Below, in pieces: positions 19,463-29,977 of a stretch of DNA of 64,000 nucleotides. The notes below the pieces were generated by a model. The model saw only the letters and a list, made by a program, of their open reading frames with translations. It ran no database searches and was not told where the DNA came from. Source of the stretch: Flavobacterium sp. AED (GTDB taxonomy: Bacteria; Bacteroidota; Bacteroidia; Flavobacteriales; Flavobacteriaceae); contig NZ_JSYM01000002.1 in the NCBI RefSeq assembly GCF_000812945.1, positions 248,001 through 312,000 on the forward strand. Direction: 5' to 3'. Numbering within the stretch: position 1 is the first letter of the stretch; each line of letters begins with the position of its first letter. The position numbers and the translations under genes were made by a program.

Positions 19463-19507
19463 TTACGTAAAACCGTAATACAATGGAAAAGCATTATGCT
19501 ATATTTG
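19463..19507 (+). promoter_or_regulatory. Dyad promoter before the giant T9SS protein
   Basis: TTACG-TAAAAC-CGTAA (19463-19478) is followed by TA, CAATG and, 14 bases later, TATATTTG (19500-19507), a perfect TAnnTTTG -7 box. Exactly the same order and spacing occurs at 30260-30304. The gene starts 62 bases after the box. The dyad centre would sit near -42, as for an activator. Confidence 0.65.
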
Positions 19508-19568
19508 TGAAAATTACCTTTTTACACTTTGCAATGATAGTGATCGTTGGTTAATTTAAGACGCAATT

Positions 19569-22500
19569 ATGAAAAACCTTTACAAGATTATTTTTCTTTT
19601 TATCTTAATAATTTCAGTTAATAATTTAAATGCCAAAAGTAATTACCCACATTTTGGTGTAGATAAAATAATCATAGAGAGAGAGGTTAATAATTTAGTA
19701 TTGCTAACTGCAACTATTTCTGGTTCAACAACTGTGTGTCAAAATGCAACATCGCCTCAAATAACGTTTACAGGTTCGGGAGGAACTGCTCCTTATACTT
19801 TTACTTATACTGTAACTGGTGTTATTGGAAATCAAGTCATTACAACAACTTCTGGAAATAGTGTTTCCATTTCTGCTCCAACTGGTACAGTTGGTACGTT
19901 CAATTATAATTTAATTAGTGTTCACGACGCTGCAAATTCTACTTCTGAACAATCTAGTCCTGGTACTGCAACGGTTACTGTAAGTTCTCCTCCTGTTGTG
20001 GATTTCACATTTACCAATGACAATTCTTGTTCGGGAACAGTACTTCAATTTTCTTCTTCCACAACAGGTACAGCAACTTATACTTATGCGTGGGATTTTG
20101 GAGATGGCACAACCTCAACGCAACAAAATCCTAATCATTTTTTTACTTCATTAGGATGTGGTACTGCAACATTCAATGTTACTTTAACCGTAACTGGTGG
20201 TGGCTGTGCCGTTACCAAAACAAAAATTATAAACGTAAAACAAAAACCAGATATTAATTTTGAAGATGTGAATAATCCATTTGACCCACTCAATCCATTT
20301 AATAACTGTGCCAATGCATCCTCCAATTCCGTGTACTCGATTAAGGTTGGAAACTCTTCAACTTCCACTTGTATTTCTTCCTTTTCCATAGATTGGGGGG
20401 ATGGAAGCACACAAGCTAATATTTCATTTCCTATTTCCCATACTTATTCTACTATTGGAGCATATTCCATGACCATTACTGCCAATGGAACCAATGGTTG
20501 CGTTAATTCTAAAACCTATATTGTCAAAAATGTTTCCAATCCACTTGGAGGTTTAAATAGTCCCGGATCGACTCAAAATTTATGTGCTCCAACAGCCAAT
20601 CTACAATTTTCCATCTCGAATTGGGGAGCTAATTCACTTGACACAACCTATAAAATAAATTATAATGATGGTTCTCCAATAGTCATTTTAACCCAAAATC
20701 AATTAAACAGCTCTACTTATTATAATTCATCGAGTCCCTTAAATTCTGCCAACTATCCTATTCCACATACTTACACCACAAGTAGTTGTCCAGCACCCAG
20801 TTTTGAAGTAAAATTAGAAATAACCAATGCCTGTGGAATGACACCATTATCATTAGGAAACATATCCATATTAACAAAACCAACGACAAATTTCACGGTG
20901 CCTGCCAATGAATGCGTAAATAACAGTATTCTATTTACCAACACAACAGTTTCAGGCTATGGTCAAAATTGTGTTCAAGGTTCGATTTACACCTGGGATT
21001 TCGGAGATGGCTCGCCTATTGTCACAACTCCGCTATCAGCTCCCCAAAACATTAATCATATCTATTCTAACGCAGGAACATATACAGTTACTCTAAATGC
21101 CCAAAACGGATGTGGAACTGCAACAAAAACCCAACAAATCTGCATTGAACTTCCTCTAGTTCCGCAATTTACGCTTAATACTGCTTCGGGTTGTACTCCT
21201 CTTCCTGTGACTACAAACAATACCACTAATCTTGTTGGTTCCTGTGCCCCGCCAACTTATCAATGGAATGTTACTTATGCTGCAGAAAATTGTGGTATAA
21301 CTTCATCTTATGCATACACCGGTGGAACAACCGCAACGTCTGCAAGTCCTTCTTTCAATTTTGTAACTCCGGGAACGTATAGTATCAGTGTAACTATCAC
21401 AAATTCTTGCGGCTCTGTAGTTTCTCCTATTCAAACAATAACTGTAAAAAAGCCTCCAACAGCCATTATAAATACTATTCCAAATGCTTGTGGGACAGCA
21501 ACTATTTCACCAACAGCTGCAGTACAAGGATGCGCACCTGCTACCAGTGTATTAACCTATGCTTGGAGTTTTCCTGGCGGTACTCCAGCAACTGCAACCA
21601 CGGCAATACCGGGAACCATTACTTATGCTACAGCAGGAAATTATACGGTTTCATTAACAGTAACCAATGAATGTGGTGTTTCTGCAACTGCCACCAAAAC
21701 ATTTTCTGTAAGTGCTACACCAACTTTAACGAATACTGCCTTAACCGAAACCATTTGTTCCGGTTCACAAACGACTTTAGTAAACCTAACGGCTGATGCT
21801 GTTGGAACTACTTTTTCTTGGACGGCAACTGCAACTTCAGGAATCACCGGTTTTATGGCTTCTGGGACAACGAATACAATTCCTGTGCAAACTATTTCAA
21901 CAACAAATACTGCAGTAGGTACTGTTACTTATGCCATTACTCCCATATTAAATGGATGTTCAGGAGCAGTAGTAAATTATGTTGTTACAGTAAACCCAGC
22001 ACCAAATATCACAACCCAGCCCGCTTCAAATACAATTTGCCAAAATGGAATACTTAATGTATTATCTGTTATTTTAAATACTTCATCGGGAACACCAACT
22101 TATCAATGGTATTCAAATACCAGTAATACAACTACTGGAACGCCATTATCTGGAGAAACAAATGCTACTTATGTGCCATTAAGTACAACAATTGGAACAA
22201 TTTATTATTATTGTATTATTACATTGGGTGGTTCTGGAGGCTGCTCCAGTATAACTTCTGCTATTGCAAATATTACAATTACTGCAGGTGCAACAATTAC
22301 GTTACAGCCAACAGCATCGCAAAATCTTTGTGTTGGAAGCACTATAGGCTCACCATTAACAGTAAGTTATTCCGGTGGAACAGGAATTCCGAGTTACCAA
22401 TGGTTTTCAAACACAACCAATACAAATAGTGGTGGAGCTCTAATTTCTGGAGCTACTAATTCAAGTTACACGCCACCAGCTTTCCGATTAACAGGAGTAA

Positions 22501-25500
22501 ATTATTTCTATGCAGTCATAACATTATCAGGAAGCGGATGCGGTCCAATAGCAAGTAATCCTGCAGAAGTTAAAGTTGTTGCCGACCCAATTGTTACTTC
22601 ACAACCATTGCCAACCCAAACTTTATGTCAAAATGTTGCTCCAACAGATTTATCTGTGACTGCCTCTGGAGATGTTAGTGTTGGAGCATTATCTTACCAA
22701 TGGTTTTCCAATGGGACAAATTCAAATAGCGGAGGAACTTTATTAATTGGAGCAACAAATGCTACTTTTACGCCACCTACAACAGCAATAGGAACAATTT
22801 ATTATTACTGTGAAATTTCACAAAGTGGCTTGGGCTGTAATGTCAAAAGTAATGTAGCTGCTGTAATTATAAATCTTGCACCCACAATTACTTTGCAACC
22901 CTCCTCAAGTGCGTTATGTTTAGGAGGAACACCAACACTTTTAAAAGTAGCTTACAGTAATGGAGTTGGTACGCCACAATACCAATGGTATTCTAATCCA
23001 ACTAATTCTACAATAGGAAGTACTTCAATTTCAGGAGCAACAACTGATAGTTTCAATCCGCCCGCTATAACAGTTGGAACAACGTATTATTATTGCATTA
23101 TTACGTTGTCTACTGGAGGATGTTCTGTTTTAACATCCGCAATTGCAGCGGTCAAAATCAATCAAAATCCTGTAATTGCAAATAAAAGTGCAGTATTATG
23201 CAGCGGTACCCCTTTTACGGTTGCACCTGACAATTTAAGCGGTGATATTGTGCCAGTTGGAACCACGTATACTTGGGCAACGCCTGTAATTAATCCTTCG
23301 AATGCTGTTAATGGTGCTCTTGCGGGAACGATTCCTCAAAATAATATTAGCCAAACGTTGATTAATACAACAACTAATCCGGCAACTGTGACTTATACTG
23401 TTATTCCAATTTCAGGAACTTGCGTTGGAACTAATTTTACAATTGTTGTAACTGTCAATCCATCAATAAGTCCCAATAGTATCATCACAAATAGTACTTG
23501 TTTTGGCGTTAATAATGGTTCAATACAAACTAATTTAACAGGAGGAATTCCTTTTACCACTGGCGCACCATACGTAGTTTCATGGGTGGGACCAAACGGA
23601 TTTACTTCGAGTGTACCAAGTATTTCTAATCTGTCAGCGGGAGATTATACACTTTCGGTTTTAGATAATGGAGGTTGTCCATTTTCAAAAAGTTATAAAA
23701 TAACGGAACCTGATGCCCTTGTTATTATTACCGATTTAGAAAAGGATATTACCTGTTTTAATGATGCCAACGGAGCGATTGCAATTACTATAACTGGTGG
23801 CACTTTAAATTATAATTATACTTGGACTAAAGATAATTTACCATTTGTAAATACCGAAGACTTATCGAATCTAAGCCCGGGAGTATATGCTGTTTCTGTT
23901 TCGGATAGTAATAATTGTGGGCCTGTAACAGCTACTTTCACAATTACTGAACCGCCCATTTTAGTTTTAAATTTAATTAGTCAGACCAATATTTTATGTT
24001 TTGGAACTGCAACCGGAGCTATCGATATTAATGTAGTAGGAGGAACACCAATCCAAATTTCTCCTGGCGTTTTTGATTATAATTATGCTTGGACAGGACC
24101 AAACGGATTTACAAGTTCCAATAAAAAGCTAAGTGCTATTTTCGCAGGGGCATATAATTTAACCGTAACAGATAATTCGGGTTGTACCAAAAAGCTATCG
24201 GTTCTTGTAACACAATCTTCAGAAATCGTAATAAAGGCAACAACAACCCCAATTATTTGTTATGGAGGAAATGATGCCTCGATAACCCTTTCTATAACTG
24301 GTGGAATTGCACCTTATAAAATTGTATGGAGTACTTTAGCAAGCGGATTATTTCAAGACAACCTTTCGGCTGGAGATTATTTGGTTACTGTTACCGATGC
24401 TAATAATTGTGTTAATACACTAAATGTAAACATACCCGAAGCGCCAATTTTTACTATTAATCCAGTAGTGAAACAAATTTCTTGTTTTGGAATGAATGAT
24501 GGTAGTATCAATCTAAATTTAGTAGGAGGAATTGCTCAACTAACACTCGTATGGAGCGATGGAAGTACGGCCGGTTTGACTAGAAATAATCTGGGTCCAG
24601 GTTCTTATGCGGTTACTATTGTTGATAGTAAGCCCTGTACGATTATAAGAACATTTATAATACAAGAGCCTCAAATACTAATACTTTCGGCAAATGTTAC
24701 CCATGCATTCGACTGTGATGATGCGAATAGTGGTGCAATCAATTTGATGGTTGCCGGAGGAACACCACCATTTGCTTACACTTGGTCAAATGGAGCAACA
24801 ACAGAAGGTTTAAACAACATTCCAGCAGGAAATTATTTGGTTACAGTCGCTGACAGTAGAGGCTGTTCAAAAACGGCTCAATATGTTGTCAACAGACAGC
24901 TACCAATAGTAATTGGAGTGGAAACAAAAACCGATTTTAACTGTGAAACTAAATATGTGAAACAAACTTTTGTGGCGCAAGTTTCGGGCGGAATGCCTCC
25001 TTATCAATTGACGTGGTCCAGCGGAACGGTAAGCGGAGTCAATAATGAAATGATGAATACCAATCAAAACGGAACTGTAGTTCTAGGCGTTACAGATAAT
25101 TTGGGTTGTACTGCAAATTATACTTTCAATGTGGCTATCCCAAAATTAGGAACGCCTTCCTTTTCAACAAGTTCATATGCTTACTCAACATTTGGGACTT
25201 TTTCAATTAGTGATCCCATACAATTTGCGAATACGGCTACGGCAGATTATATAAGTATTGCTTGGGATTTTGGTGATGGAAGTGTTTCTACTGAAGAAAG
25301 CCCACTTCATTCCTATGTCAAAGAAGGAAGTTATGTAGTGACGCAAACGGTTACTTATGCTTTCGGCTGTATTTATATTCATACGATGACTTTATTGGTT
25401 GATAAAGGATATAAATTAATGGTTCCAAATGGTTTTACCCCCAATGGAGACGGAATTAATGAAACTTTCAAACCAGTTTTCTTAGGATTGAAATCACTTC

Positions 25501-25685
25501 AACTGGATGTGTATGATACTTGGGGAGAATTGATATTTACTGAAACGGGTGAGACGTTACACGGATGGGATGGAAGAGTAAAAGAGAAGGAATCGGAAAA
25601 TGGGAATTATTATTACAAAGTAAAGGCGACTACTTTTTACGGGACAATAGTAAATGAAAACGGTCCTTTTACATTAATCAAATAA
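19569..25685 (+). CDS. Giant secreted PKD/SprB-repeat protein with T9SS type B C-terminus
   Basis: A 2038-residue surface or secreted protein. After a signal peptide (~1-23) come PKD-type modules with WDFGDG (from ~145). Then four Ig-like modules contain YQW(Y/F)SN (~830-1210). Next are six or seven SprB-type repeats with CFG..NGSI...GG (~1290-1790), a further PKD module near 1880, and a C-terminal domain (~1945-2038) with GFTPNGDGINE and YYYKV. That last domain is the type B sorting signal of the type IX secretion system. Such proteins act as adhesins or in gliding; the ligand is unknown. The next gene encodes PorP/SprF, the usual partner for type B cargo, 10 bases downstream. Low-complexity Thr/Ser/Gly sequence gives many DNA repeats. 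Confidence 0.94.
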   Translation: MKNLYKIIFLFILIISVNNLNAKSNYPHFGVDKIIIEREVNNLVLLTATISGSTTVCQNATSPQITFTGSGGTAPYTFTYTVTGVIGNQVITTTSGNSVSISAPTGTVGTFNYNLISVHDAANSTSEQSSPGTATVTVSSPPVVDFTFTNDNSCSGTVLQFSSSTTGTATYTYAWDFGDGTTSTQQNPNHFFTSLGCGTATFNVTLTVTGGGCAVTKTKIINVKQKPDINFEDVNNPFDPLNPFNNCANASSNSVYSIKVGNSSTSTCISSFSIDWGDGSTQANISFPISHTYSTIGAYSMTITANGTNGCVNSKTYIVKNVSNPLGGLNSPGSTQNLCAPTANLQFSISNWGANSLDTTYKINYNDGSPIVILTQNQLNSSTYYNSSSPLNSANYPIPHTYTTSSCPAPSFEVKLEITNACGMTPLSLGNISILTKPTTNFTVPANECVNNSILFTNTTVSGYGQNCVQGSIYTWDFGDGSPIVTTPLSAPQNINHIYSNAGTYTVTLNAQNGCGTATKTQQICIELPLVPQFTLNTASGCTPLPVTTNNTTNLVGSCAPPTYQWNVTYAAENCGITSSYAYTGGTTATSASPSFNFVTPGTYSISVTITNSCGSVVSPIQTITVKKPPTAIINTIPNACGTATISPTAAVQGCAPATSVLTYAWSFPGGTPATATTAIPGTITYATAGNYTVSLTVTNECGVSATATKTFSVSATPTLTNTALTETICSGSQTTLVNLTADAVGTTFSWTATATSGITGFMASGTTNTIPVQTISTTNTAVGTVTYAITPILNGCSGAVVNYVVTVNPAPNITTQPASNTICQNGILNVLSVILNTSSGTPTYQWYSNTSNTTTGTPLSGETNATYVPLSTTIGTIYYYCIITLGGSGGCSSITSAIANITITAGATITLQPTASQNLCVGSTIGSPLTVSYSGGTGIPSYQWFSNTTNTNSGGALISGATNSSYTPPAFRLTGVNYFYAVITLSGSGCGPIASNPAEVKVVADPIVTSQPLPTQTLCQNVAPTDLSVTASGDVSVGALSYQWFSNGTNSNSGGTLLIGATNATFTPPTTAIGTIYYYCEISQSGLGCNVKSNVAAVIINLAPTITLQPSSSALCLGGTPTLLKVAYSNGVGTPQYQWYSNPTNSTIGSTSISGATTDSFNPPAITVGTTYYYCIITLSTGGCSVLTSAIAAVKINQNPVIANKSAVLCSGTPFTVAPDNLSGDIVPVGTTYTWATPVINPSNAVNGALAGTIPQNNISQTLINTTTNPATVTYTVIPISGTCVGTNFTIVVTVNPSISPNSIITNSTCFGVNNGSIQTNLTGGIPFTTGAPYVVSWVGPNGFTSSVPSISNLSAGDYTLSVLDNGGCPFSKSYKITEPDALVIITDLEKDITCFNDANGAIAITITGGTLNYNYTWTKDNLPFVNTEDLSNLSPGVYAVSVSDSNNCGPVTATFTITEPPILVLNLISQTNILCFGTATGAIDINVVGGTPIQISPGVFDYNYAWTGPNGFTSSNKKLSAIFAGAYNLTVTDNSGCTKKLSVLVTQSSEIVIKATTTPIICYGGNDASITLSITGGIAPYKIVWSTLASGLFQDNLSAGDYLVTVTDANNCVNTLNVNIPEAPIFTINPVVKQISCFGMNDGSINLNLVGGIAQLTLVWSDGSTAGLTRNNLGPGSYAVTIVDSKPCTIIRTFIIQEPQILILSANVTHAFDCDDANSGAINLMVAGGTPPFAYTWSNGATTEGLNNIPAGNYLVTVADSRGCSKTAQYVVNRQLPIVIGVETKTDFNCETKYVKQTFVAQVSGGMPPYQLTWSSGTVSGVNNEMMNTNQNGTVVLGVTDNLGCTANYTFNVAIPKLGTPSFSTSSYAYSTFGTFSISDPIQFANTATADYISIAWDFGDGSVSTEESPLHSYVKEGSYVVTQTVTYAFGCIYIHTMTLLVDKGYKLMVPNGFTPNGDGINETFKPVFLGLKSLQLDVYDTWGELIFTETGETLHGWDGRVKEKESENGNYYYKVKATTFYGTIVNENGPFTLIK

Positions 25686-25695
25686 GAATAGCAAA

Positions 25696-26691
25696 ATGAA
25701 AATAAAAATAGTAGCATTAATAATTTTGTTCAGTTTTTCTTTAACGGTTAAGGCACAAGATCCCATTTTTACACAATATTTTATGGTTCCTGAAACGTTG
25801 AATCCCGGATTTACAGGTTTTCTGGAAACGACCAATGCTGGAATATTACACAGAACGCAATGGCCCGATTTGAATTTTAGAGTTGATTCAGATTTTGGGT
25901 TTATCAATACATGGTTAGAAAATGCCAACAGCGGAATAGGGGTAAGTGTTTTGAATCACAGAGAAAAATTTACGAATTATAATTTCACCCAAGTGAATTT
26001 TAATTATGCATATCGGGTTCAATTAAATGACGATTGGTTTTTTAGACCTGCAATCGAAATGGGTTTTGGAAACAAATCCTATGGTTTTCAGAATATTGTT
26101 TTAGAAGACCAAATCAATATCGGGCAAGGAACCATTAATACCTCAAGTGTGGATCCCCTTTTGCTGAATGATAAAGTAACCTTCTTTGATTTTTCAGCAG
26201 GAATGTTACTTAATAATGAAAATGCTTGGTTCGGACTTTCTCTAAAACACATCAATAAACCTAATATTTCATTTTCAAACACTGGAAATGTGCCGTTAGG
26301 AATGTTTTTCTCTGCCAATGCAGGCTATGAATTCCTACTGGGCGATTATATAGATATTACCTATTTTCCTTATGAAACCAAAATGCTTTTAACGTCTAAT
26401 TATATGCATCAAGGGGAATACAGCCGATTTGATTTAGGAACCGGACTTGTTTTCAAAAAGTTTTTCTTCGGGGTCAGTGCAGCTACAAATCCTGGTAAGA
26501 AAGCTAATAATAGTCATTTCCTGACTTCGGTAAATGCCTTTGGGGGATTGCAATATGAACATTTTAAATTTGGATATTCTCATGATTTTAGTACCTCAAG
26601 AATAGGTCAGACAGGTGGAATATATGAACTTTCCGTTACCTATCAATTTGATTTGAAAGTGAAATGTTTTGGTTGTCCCAATTACTATTGA
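25696..26691 (+). CDS. PorP/SprF family type IX secretion outer-membrane protein
   Basis: A 331-residue outer-membrane beta-barrel protein with a signal peptide (~1-21, ending VKAQD). It begins its mature part with PIFTQYFMVPETLNPGFTG, characteristic of PorP/SprF proteins, and ends with a tyrosine/phenylalanine-rich strand (YELSVTYQFDLKVK). In gliding Bacteroidota, SprF-type proteins are needed for export or attachment of the type B protein encoded beside them. The gene follows the giant T9SS protein by 10 bases, so the pair is an operon and this is most likely its dedicated partner. Confidence 0.93.
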   Translation: MKIKIVALIILFSFSLTVKAQDPIFTQYFMVPETLNPGFTGFLETTNAGILHRTQWPDLNFRVDSDFGFINTWLENANSGIGVSVLNHREKFTNYNFTQVNFNYAYRVQLNDDWFFRPAIEMGFGNKSYGFQNIVLEDQINIGQGTINTSSVDPLLLNDKVTFFDFSAGMLLNNENAWFGLSLKHINKPNISFSNTGNVPLGMFFSANAGYEFLLGDYIDITYFPYETKMLLTSNYMHQGEYSRFDLGTGLVFKKFFFGVSAATNPGKKANNSHFLTSVNAFGGLQYEHFKFGYSHDFSTSRIGQTGGIYELSVTYQFDLKVKCFGCPNYY

Positions 26692-26793
26692 TAAATTATT
26701 AATTTTTTTATTTCTAAAAGGTTTTTGTTACAAAAAGGAATCTATTGCTACTAATGTTTCATTAGTATTTATATTATTTCTAAAAACGCCTTC

Positions 26794-28677
26794 ATGAAAA
26801 AAAAATCACTTTTACTAGTATTGTTTGTCGTCGCATTTTTTGCGCAGCATAGTTTCGCACAGGAACTTTATACACCCCGAAATATAAAAGAAGCCTATTC
26901 AAAAGGCAGTCGTTCCAAAGACGGAAAGCCAGGAAAAAAGTATTGGCAAAACCACGGAAAATATGACATGGAAATTACCGTAAATCCAGACACAAAAATG
27001 GTAAGCGGAACCGAAAGTATCGTTTACGAAAACAATAGCAAGGACACCTTGAAAACAATCGTTATTCGTTTTGTAAACAACCTCCATAAACCAACTTCTC
27101 CAAGAGGAGGTGAGGTAAGTGCTGATTTTTTATCAGAAGGGTTGATGATAACTTCTTTCAAAATTAATGGCGAAGTGTACAATGAAAATGCTAAAAATTG
27201 GGGAACAGTTGGCACCATTAAATTGAAAAACCCATTACTACCGAACACAAAAGCTACTTTAGATATTGACTGGAATTATCCTTTATCTAAGGAAAGTGGC
27301 CGTGAAGGTCAAATTGATAATACTACTTTTTTTGTAGCCTATAGTTATCCTCGTGTTTCTGTTTATGATGATTATAACGGCTGGGACAAATTGCCTCATA
27401 CGGACCGTCAGGAATTCTATAATGATTTTAACGACTATACTTTTTCGATAAAAGCGCCCAAAAATTATGTGGTTTATGCCACGGGAGATTTACGTAATCC
27501 GGATGATGTTTTGCAAGCTGAATTCTCGGCGCGATTAAAAAAATCGTACACTTCAGATGCGGTGATGCATATTGCGAATGAGCTGGAAATGAAAGAAGGA
27601 AAAGTAACGCTACAGAACGATTGGAATACTTGGAAATTTGAAGCCAATGCAATTTCGGATGTGTGTTTTGGTTTAAGCAATCATTATGTATGGGATGCCG
27701 GAAGTGTCGTTGTAGACAATAAAACCAATCGTCGGGTGAGTACACAAGCGGCTTATGATGTAAAAGGCACTGATTTTATCAACTCGGTAAAAAACAATAA
27801 TTATGCTTTGGCTTGGTTTTCCAATAATTGGCCGGGAGTTCCGTATCCTTTTTCTAAAATGACTGCTTTTCAAGGTTTTGCTGATATGGAATTTCCTATG
27901 ATGGTGAACGATTCCCAAACAGGGGATGATGTTTTTGCGCAATTGGTACAAGACCATGAAATTGCTCATACCTATTTTCCTTTTTACATGGGAATTAATG
28001 AAACCCGTTATGCTTTTATGGACGAAGGTTGGGCTACAACACTCGAATATTTAATAGGAATTGCAGAACATGGCAAGGAAGCTGCCGATAAGTTCTACAA
28101 ACAATTTAGGGTAAAAAAATATATTTATGATAATTCGACAGAAGAAGATCAGCCTATAATTTCCATGTCATCCCAATTGTCAGGAGCGGGTTACGGCAAT
28201 AATTCATACGGAAAAGCATCTCTTTCTTATTTGGCTTTAAAAGATTTACTTGGGGATGATTTGTTCAAAAAAGCTTTGCACACATATATGGAAAATTGGA
28301 ATGGCAAACATCCAATTCCTTGGGATTATTTTAATTCGGTGAACAGCAGTACCGGTAAAAACCTGAATTGGTTTTTCAATAACTGGTTTTTTAGTAATAA
28401 TTACATTGATCTTGCTGTTGCAAAAGTAAATTCGATAGCGTCTAAAAATTCTATTTCCATTAAGAATGAAGGTGGTTTTGCGATTCCTTTTGATGTGAAT
28501 GTTGTTTATGCTGACGGAACTAAAGAAACGTTGCATAAAACACCGACTGTTTGGGCAACCAACCAAAAAATGACAACGGTTAATTTGAAAGGGACCAAAA
28601 AAATAAAATCAGTAACACTCGATGGAGGACTTTTTATGGATGCTACACCATTAGATAATAGTTGGACCAACAAATAA
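26794..28677 (+). CDS. Exported M1 family zinc aminopeptidase
   Basis: A 627-residue peptidase of the M1 (gluzincin) family, secreted to the periplasm or outer membrane by a signal peptide (~1-22, ending SFAQE). The zinc site is intact: HEIAH (His388, Glu389, His392) with the third ligand Glu411 in FMDEGWATTLE. The region around QGFADMEFPMM is the substrate-binding segment equivalent to GxMEN, here with Asp-Met-Glu. The C-terminal part has the alpha-helical and beta parts of the family. It removes N-terminal residues from peptides. It lies 102 bases after the PorP/SprF gene on the same strand and ends at a strong terminator. No specific link to the T9SS pair is evident. Confidence 0.93.
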   Translation: MKKKSLLLVLFVVAFFAQHSFAQELYTPRNIKEAYSKGSRSKDGKPGKKYWQNHGKYDMEITVNPDTKMVSGTESIVYENNSKDTLKTIVIRFVNNLHKPTSPRGGEVSADFLSEGLMITSFKINGEVYNENAKNWGTVGTIKLKNPLLPNTKATLDIDWNYPLSKESGREGQIDNTTFFVAYSYPRVSVYDDYNGWDKLPHTDRQEFYNDFNDYTFSIKAPKNYVVYATGDLRNPDDVLQAEFSARLKKSYTSDAVMHIANELEMKEGKVTLQNDWNTWKFEANAISDVCFGLSNHYVWDAGSVVVDNKTNRRVSTQAAYDVKGTDFINSVKNNNYALAWFSNNWPGVPYPFSKMTAFQGFADMEFPMMVNDSQTGDDVFAQLVQDHEIAHTYFPFYMGINETRYAFMDEGWATTLEYLIGIAEHGKEAADKFYKQFRVKKYIYDNSTEEDQPIISMSSQLSGAGYGNNSYGKASLSYLALKDLLGDDLFKKALHTYMENWNGKHPIPWDYFNSVNSSTGKNLNWFFNNWFFSNNYIDLAVAKVNSIASKNSISIKNEGGFAIPFDVNVVYADGTKETLHKTPTVWATNQKMTTVNLKGTKKIKSVTLDGGLFMDATPLDNSWTNK

Positions 28678-28698
28678 GGGATAGTATTTGATAAAATT

Positions 28699-28737
28699 AA
28701 AACCGTTTCGTTTTCAATAAACGAAGCGGTTTTTTTA
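28699..28737 (+). terminator. Intrinsic terminator after the M1 peptidase
   Basis: AACCGTTTCGTT pairs with AACGAAGCGGTT (one G-T pair, 5-base loop), flanked by A- and T-runs. Confidence 0.85.
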
Positions 28738-28783
28738 TAGATTCAATTTTGGGATAGTACCGTTTCTTAAATAAACTTATATG

Positions 28784-28885
28784 AATGTCCGCCAAGCGGA
28801 CTATAGTTTTTTCGCCACGAATTCCACAAATTTGCCACGAATTTTCATATTGAAATAAAAAATCAAACACTAATTCGTGGCGAAA
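28784..28885. repeat. Palindromic intergenic repeat (GCCACGAATT type)
   Basis: A small hairpin GTCCGC-CAA-GCGGAC near 28788 is followed by TTTCGCCACGAATT (28810-28823), a partial direct copy TTGCCACGAATT (28832-28843) and the perfect 14-base reverse complement AATTCGTGGCGAAA (28872-28885). It looks like a dispersed non-coding repeat. The rest of the 28740-29172 gap holds nothing I can identify. Confidence 0.55.
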
Positions 28886-29172
28886 TTTTTCTTTAGTATT
28901 ATTTACGGATAGTCATATAAAGGTATATTCTTTTTATGTTTTGCATTTCTTACCATAGGGTGGATATAAGTTCATTTAAGCTTTAAAATGGATTTCAGTA
29001 AATTCGATTTGATTAGGATACAGTTCTTTTTATAGTATTTTGAATAACAAAAACAGAGTGTTAAAATAGTTTTATATTGCCTCATTTTTTTTAACAAATA
29101 AAAACGTAATCATCTCATTATCAGTATTTATTATTATATTTACGTTGTAAAAATAACTTAAAAAATAATAGT

Positions 29173-29892
29173 ATGAAAAACATTAAAATTTTTTTGACAC
29201 CAGTTTTGATATTAGTTTTTACCGTTGCATTTTTATCTTGTAAAAACAATAAAACTGAGAAAGCCGAACCTGAAAAAGCAATGCCAAAAGACACGACTAC
29301 CGCTGTTGCCGTATTTGAACCCTTTAAAGTGATGGTGGTCAAGCACAAAGTGGCTGATTATGATAAATGGAGAAAAGAATACGACGCTCATGATTCGATA
29401 CGAACTGCTTATACTATTTCACATTATATGGTAGGAAGAGGAGCAGATGATGCCAATATAATTGTGACTGCAACTAAATTTCTCGATTTGCAAAAAGCAA
29501 AAGATTTCAGCCAACTTCCATACCTAAAAGAAGCAATGAAAAAAGCAGGGGTGATTGGTAAACCTGAATTTTCGTATTATGAGGTGATACGAAATGATGA
29601 TACACCAATTGAGCAGAAAGATAGATTAATGATTACCCATAAAGTAAAAGATTTTGATGCCTGGCTCAAAGTGTATGATGCCGAGGGAACCGCCAAAAGA
29701 ATGGAAGAAGGATTCATTGACAGGGGTTTGGCTCGAAGCATAGATGATCCAAATATGGTTGCTATCGTATTTGCTATTACTGATATGAAAAAAGCGAAAG
29801 AAAACATAAACTCCGAAGCAAAGAAAAAACTAATGAAGGATGCCGGCGTGGTAGGCGCTCCGGAAATGTTTTTTTATAAAATAGTGGAGTAG
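29173..29892 (+). CDS. Lipoprotein with two ABM-like dimeric-barrel repeats
   Basis: A 239-residue lipoprotein of unknown function. A signal peptide ends at the lipobox FLSC (Cys near residue 23), followed by a charged linker. Two similar units follow, residues ~52-140 and ~148-239. Each starts with (V/I)(V/T)HKV.D(Y/F)D.W...YDA and ends with K.AGV.G.PE..(Y/F)Y. This pattern recalls the ferredoxin-like dimeric barrel of antibiotic-biosynthesis monooxygenase (ABM) domains, in which tandem copies make one barrel. No catalytic residue can be named. The gene is alone between terminators. It should sit in a membrane facing the periplasm. Confidence 0.75.
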   Translation: MKNIKIFLTPVLILVFTVAFLSCKNNKTEKAEPEKAMPKDTTTAVAVFEPFKVMVVKHKVADYDKWRKEYDAHDSIRTAYTISHYMVGRGADDANIIVTATKFLDLQKAKDFSQLPYLKEAMKKAGVIGKPEFSYYEVIRNDDTPIEQKDRLMITHKVKDFDAWLKVYDAEGTAKRMEEGFIDRGLARSIDDPNMVAIVFAITDMKKAKENINSEAKKKLMKDAGVVGAPEMFFYKIVE

Positions 29893-29913
29893 CCTATACG
29901 TTTAAAACATATA

Positions 29914-29952
29914 AAGAAACCGTCTTGTTCATTGGAATAAGACGGTTTTTTT
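29914..29952 (+). terminator. Intrinsic terminator after the ABM-like lipoprotein
   Basis: AAACCGTCTT pairs with AAGACGGTTT around a short loop and ends in a T-run. Confidence 0.85.
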
Positions 29953-29977
29953 ATGGGGTTGAGGTTTTGATTTATTA

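Noticed and set aside
22000-23160. Regularly spaced similar DNA segments resembling a repeat array or CRISPR
   Set aside because: They fall in frame in the giant T9SS gene and encode Ig-like modules with YQW(Y/F)SN; unit length is too long and sequence too variable for CRISPR.
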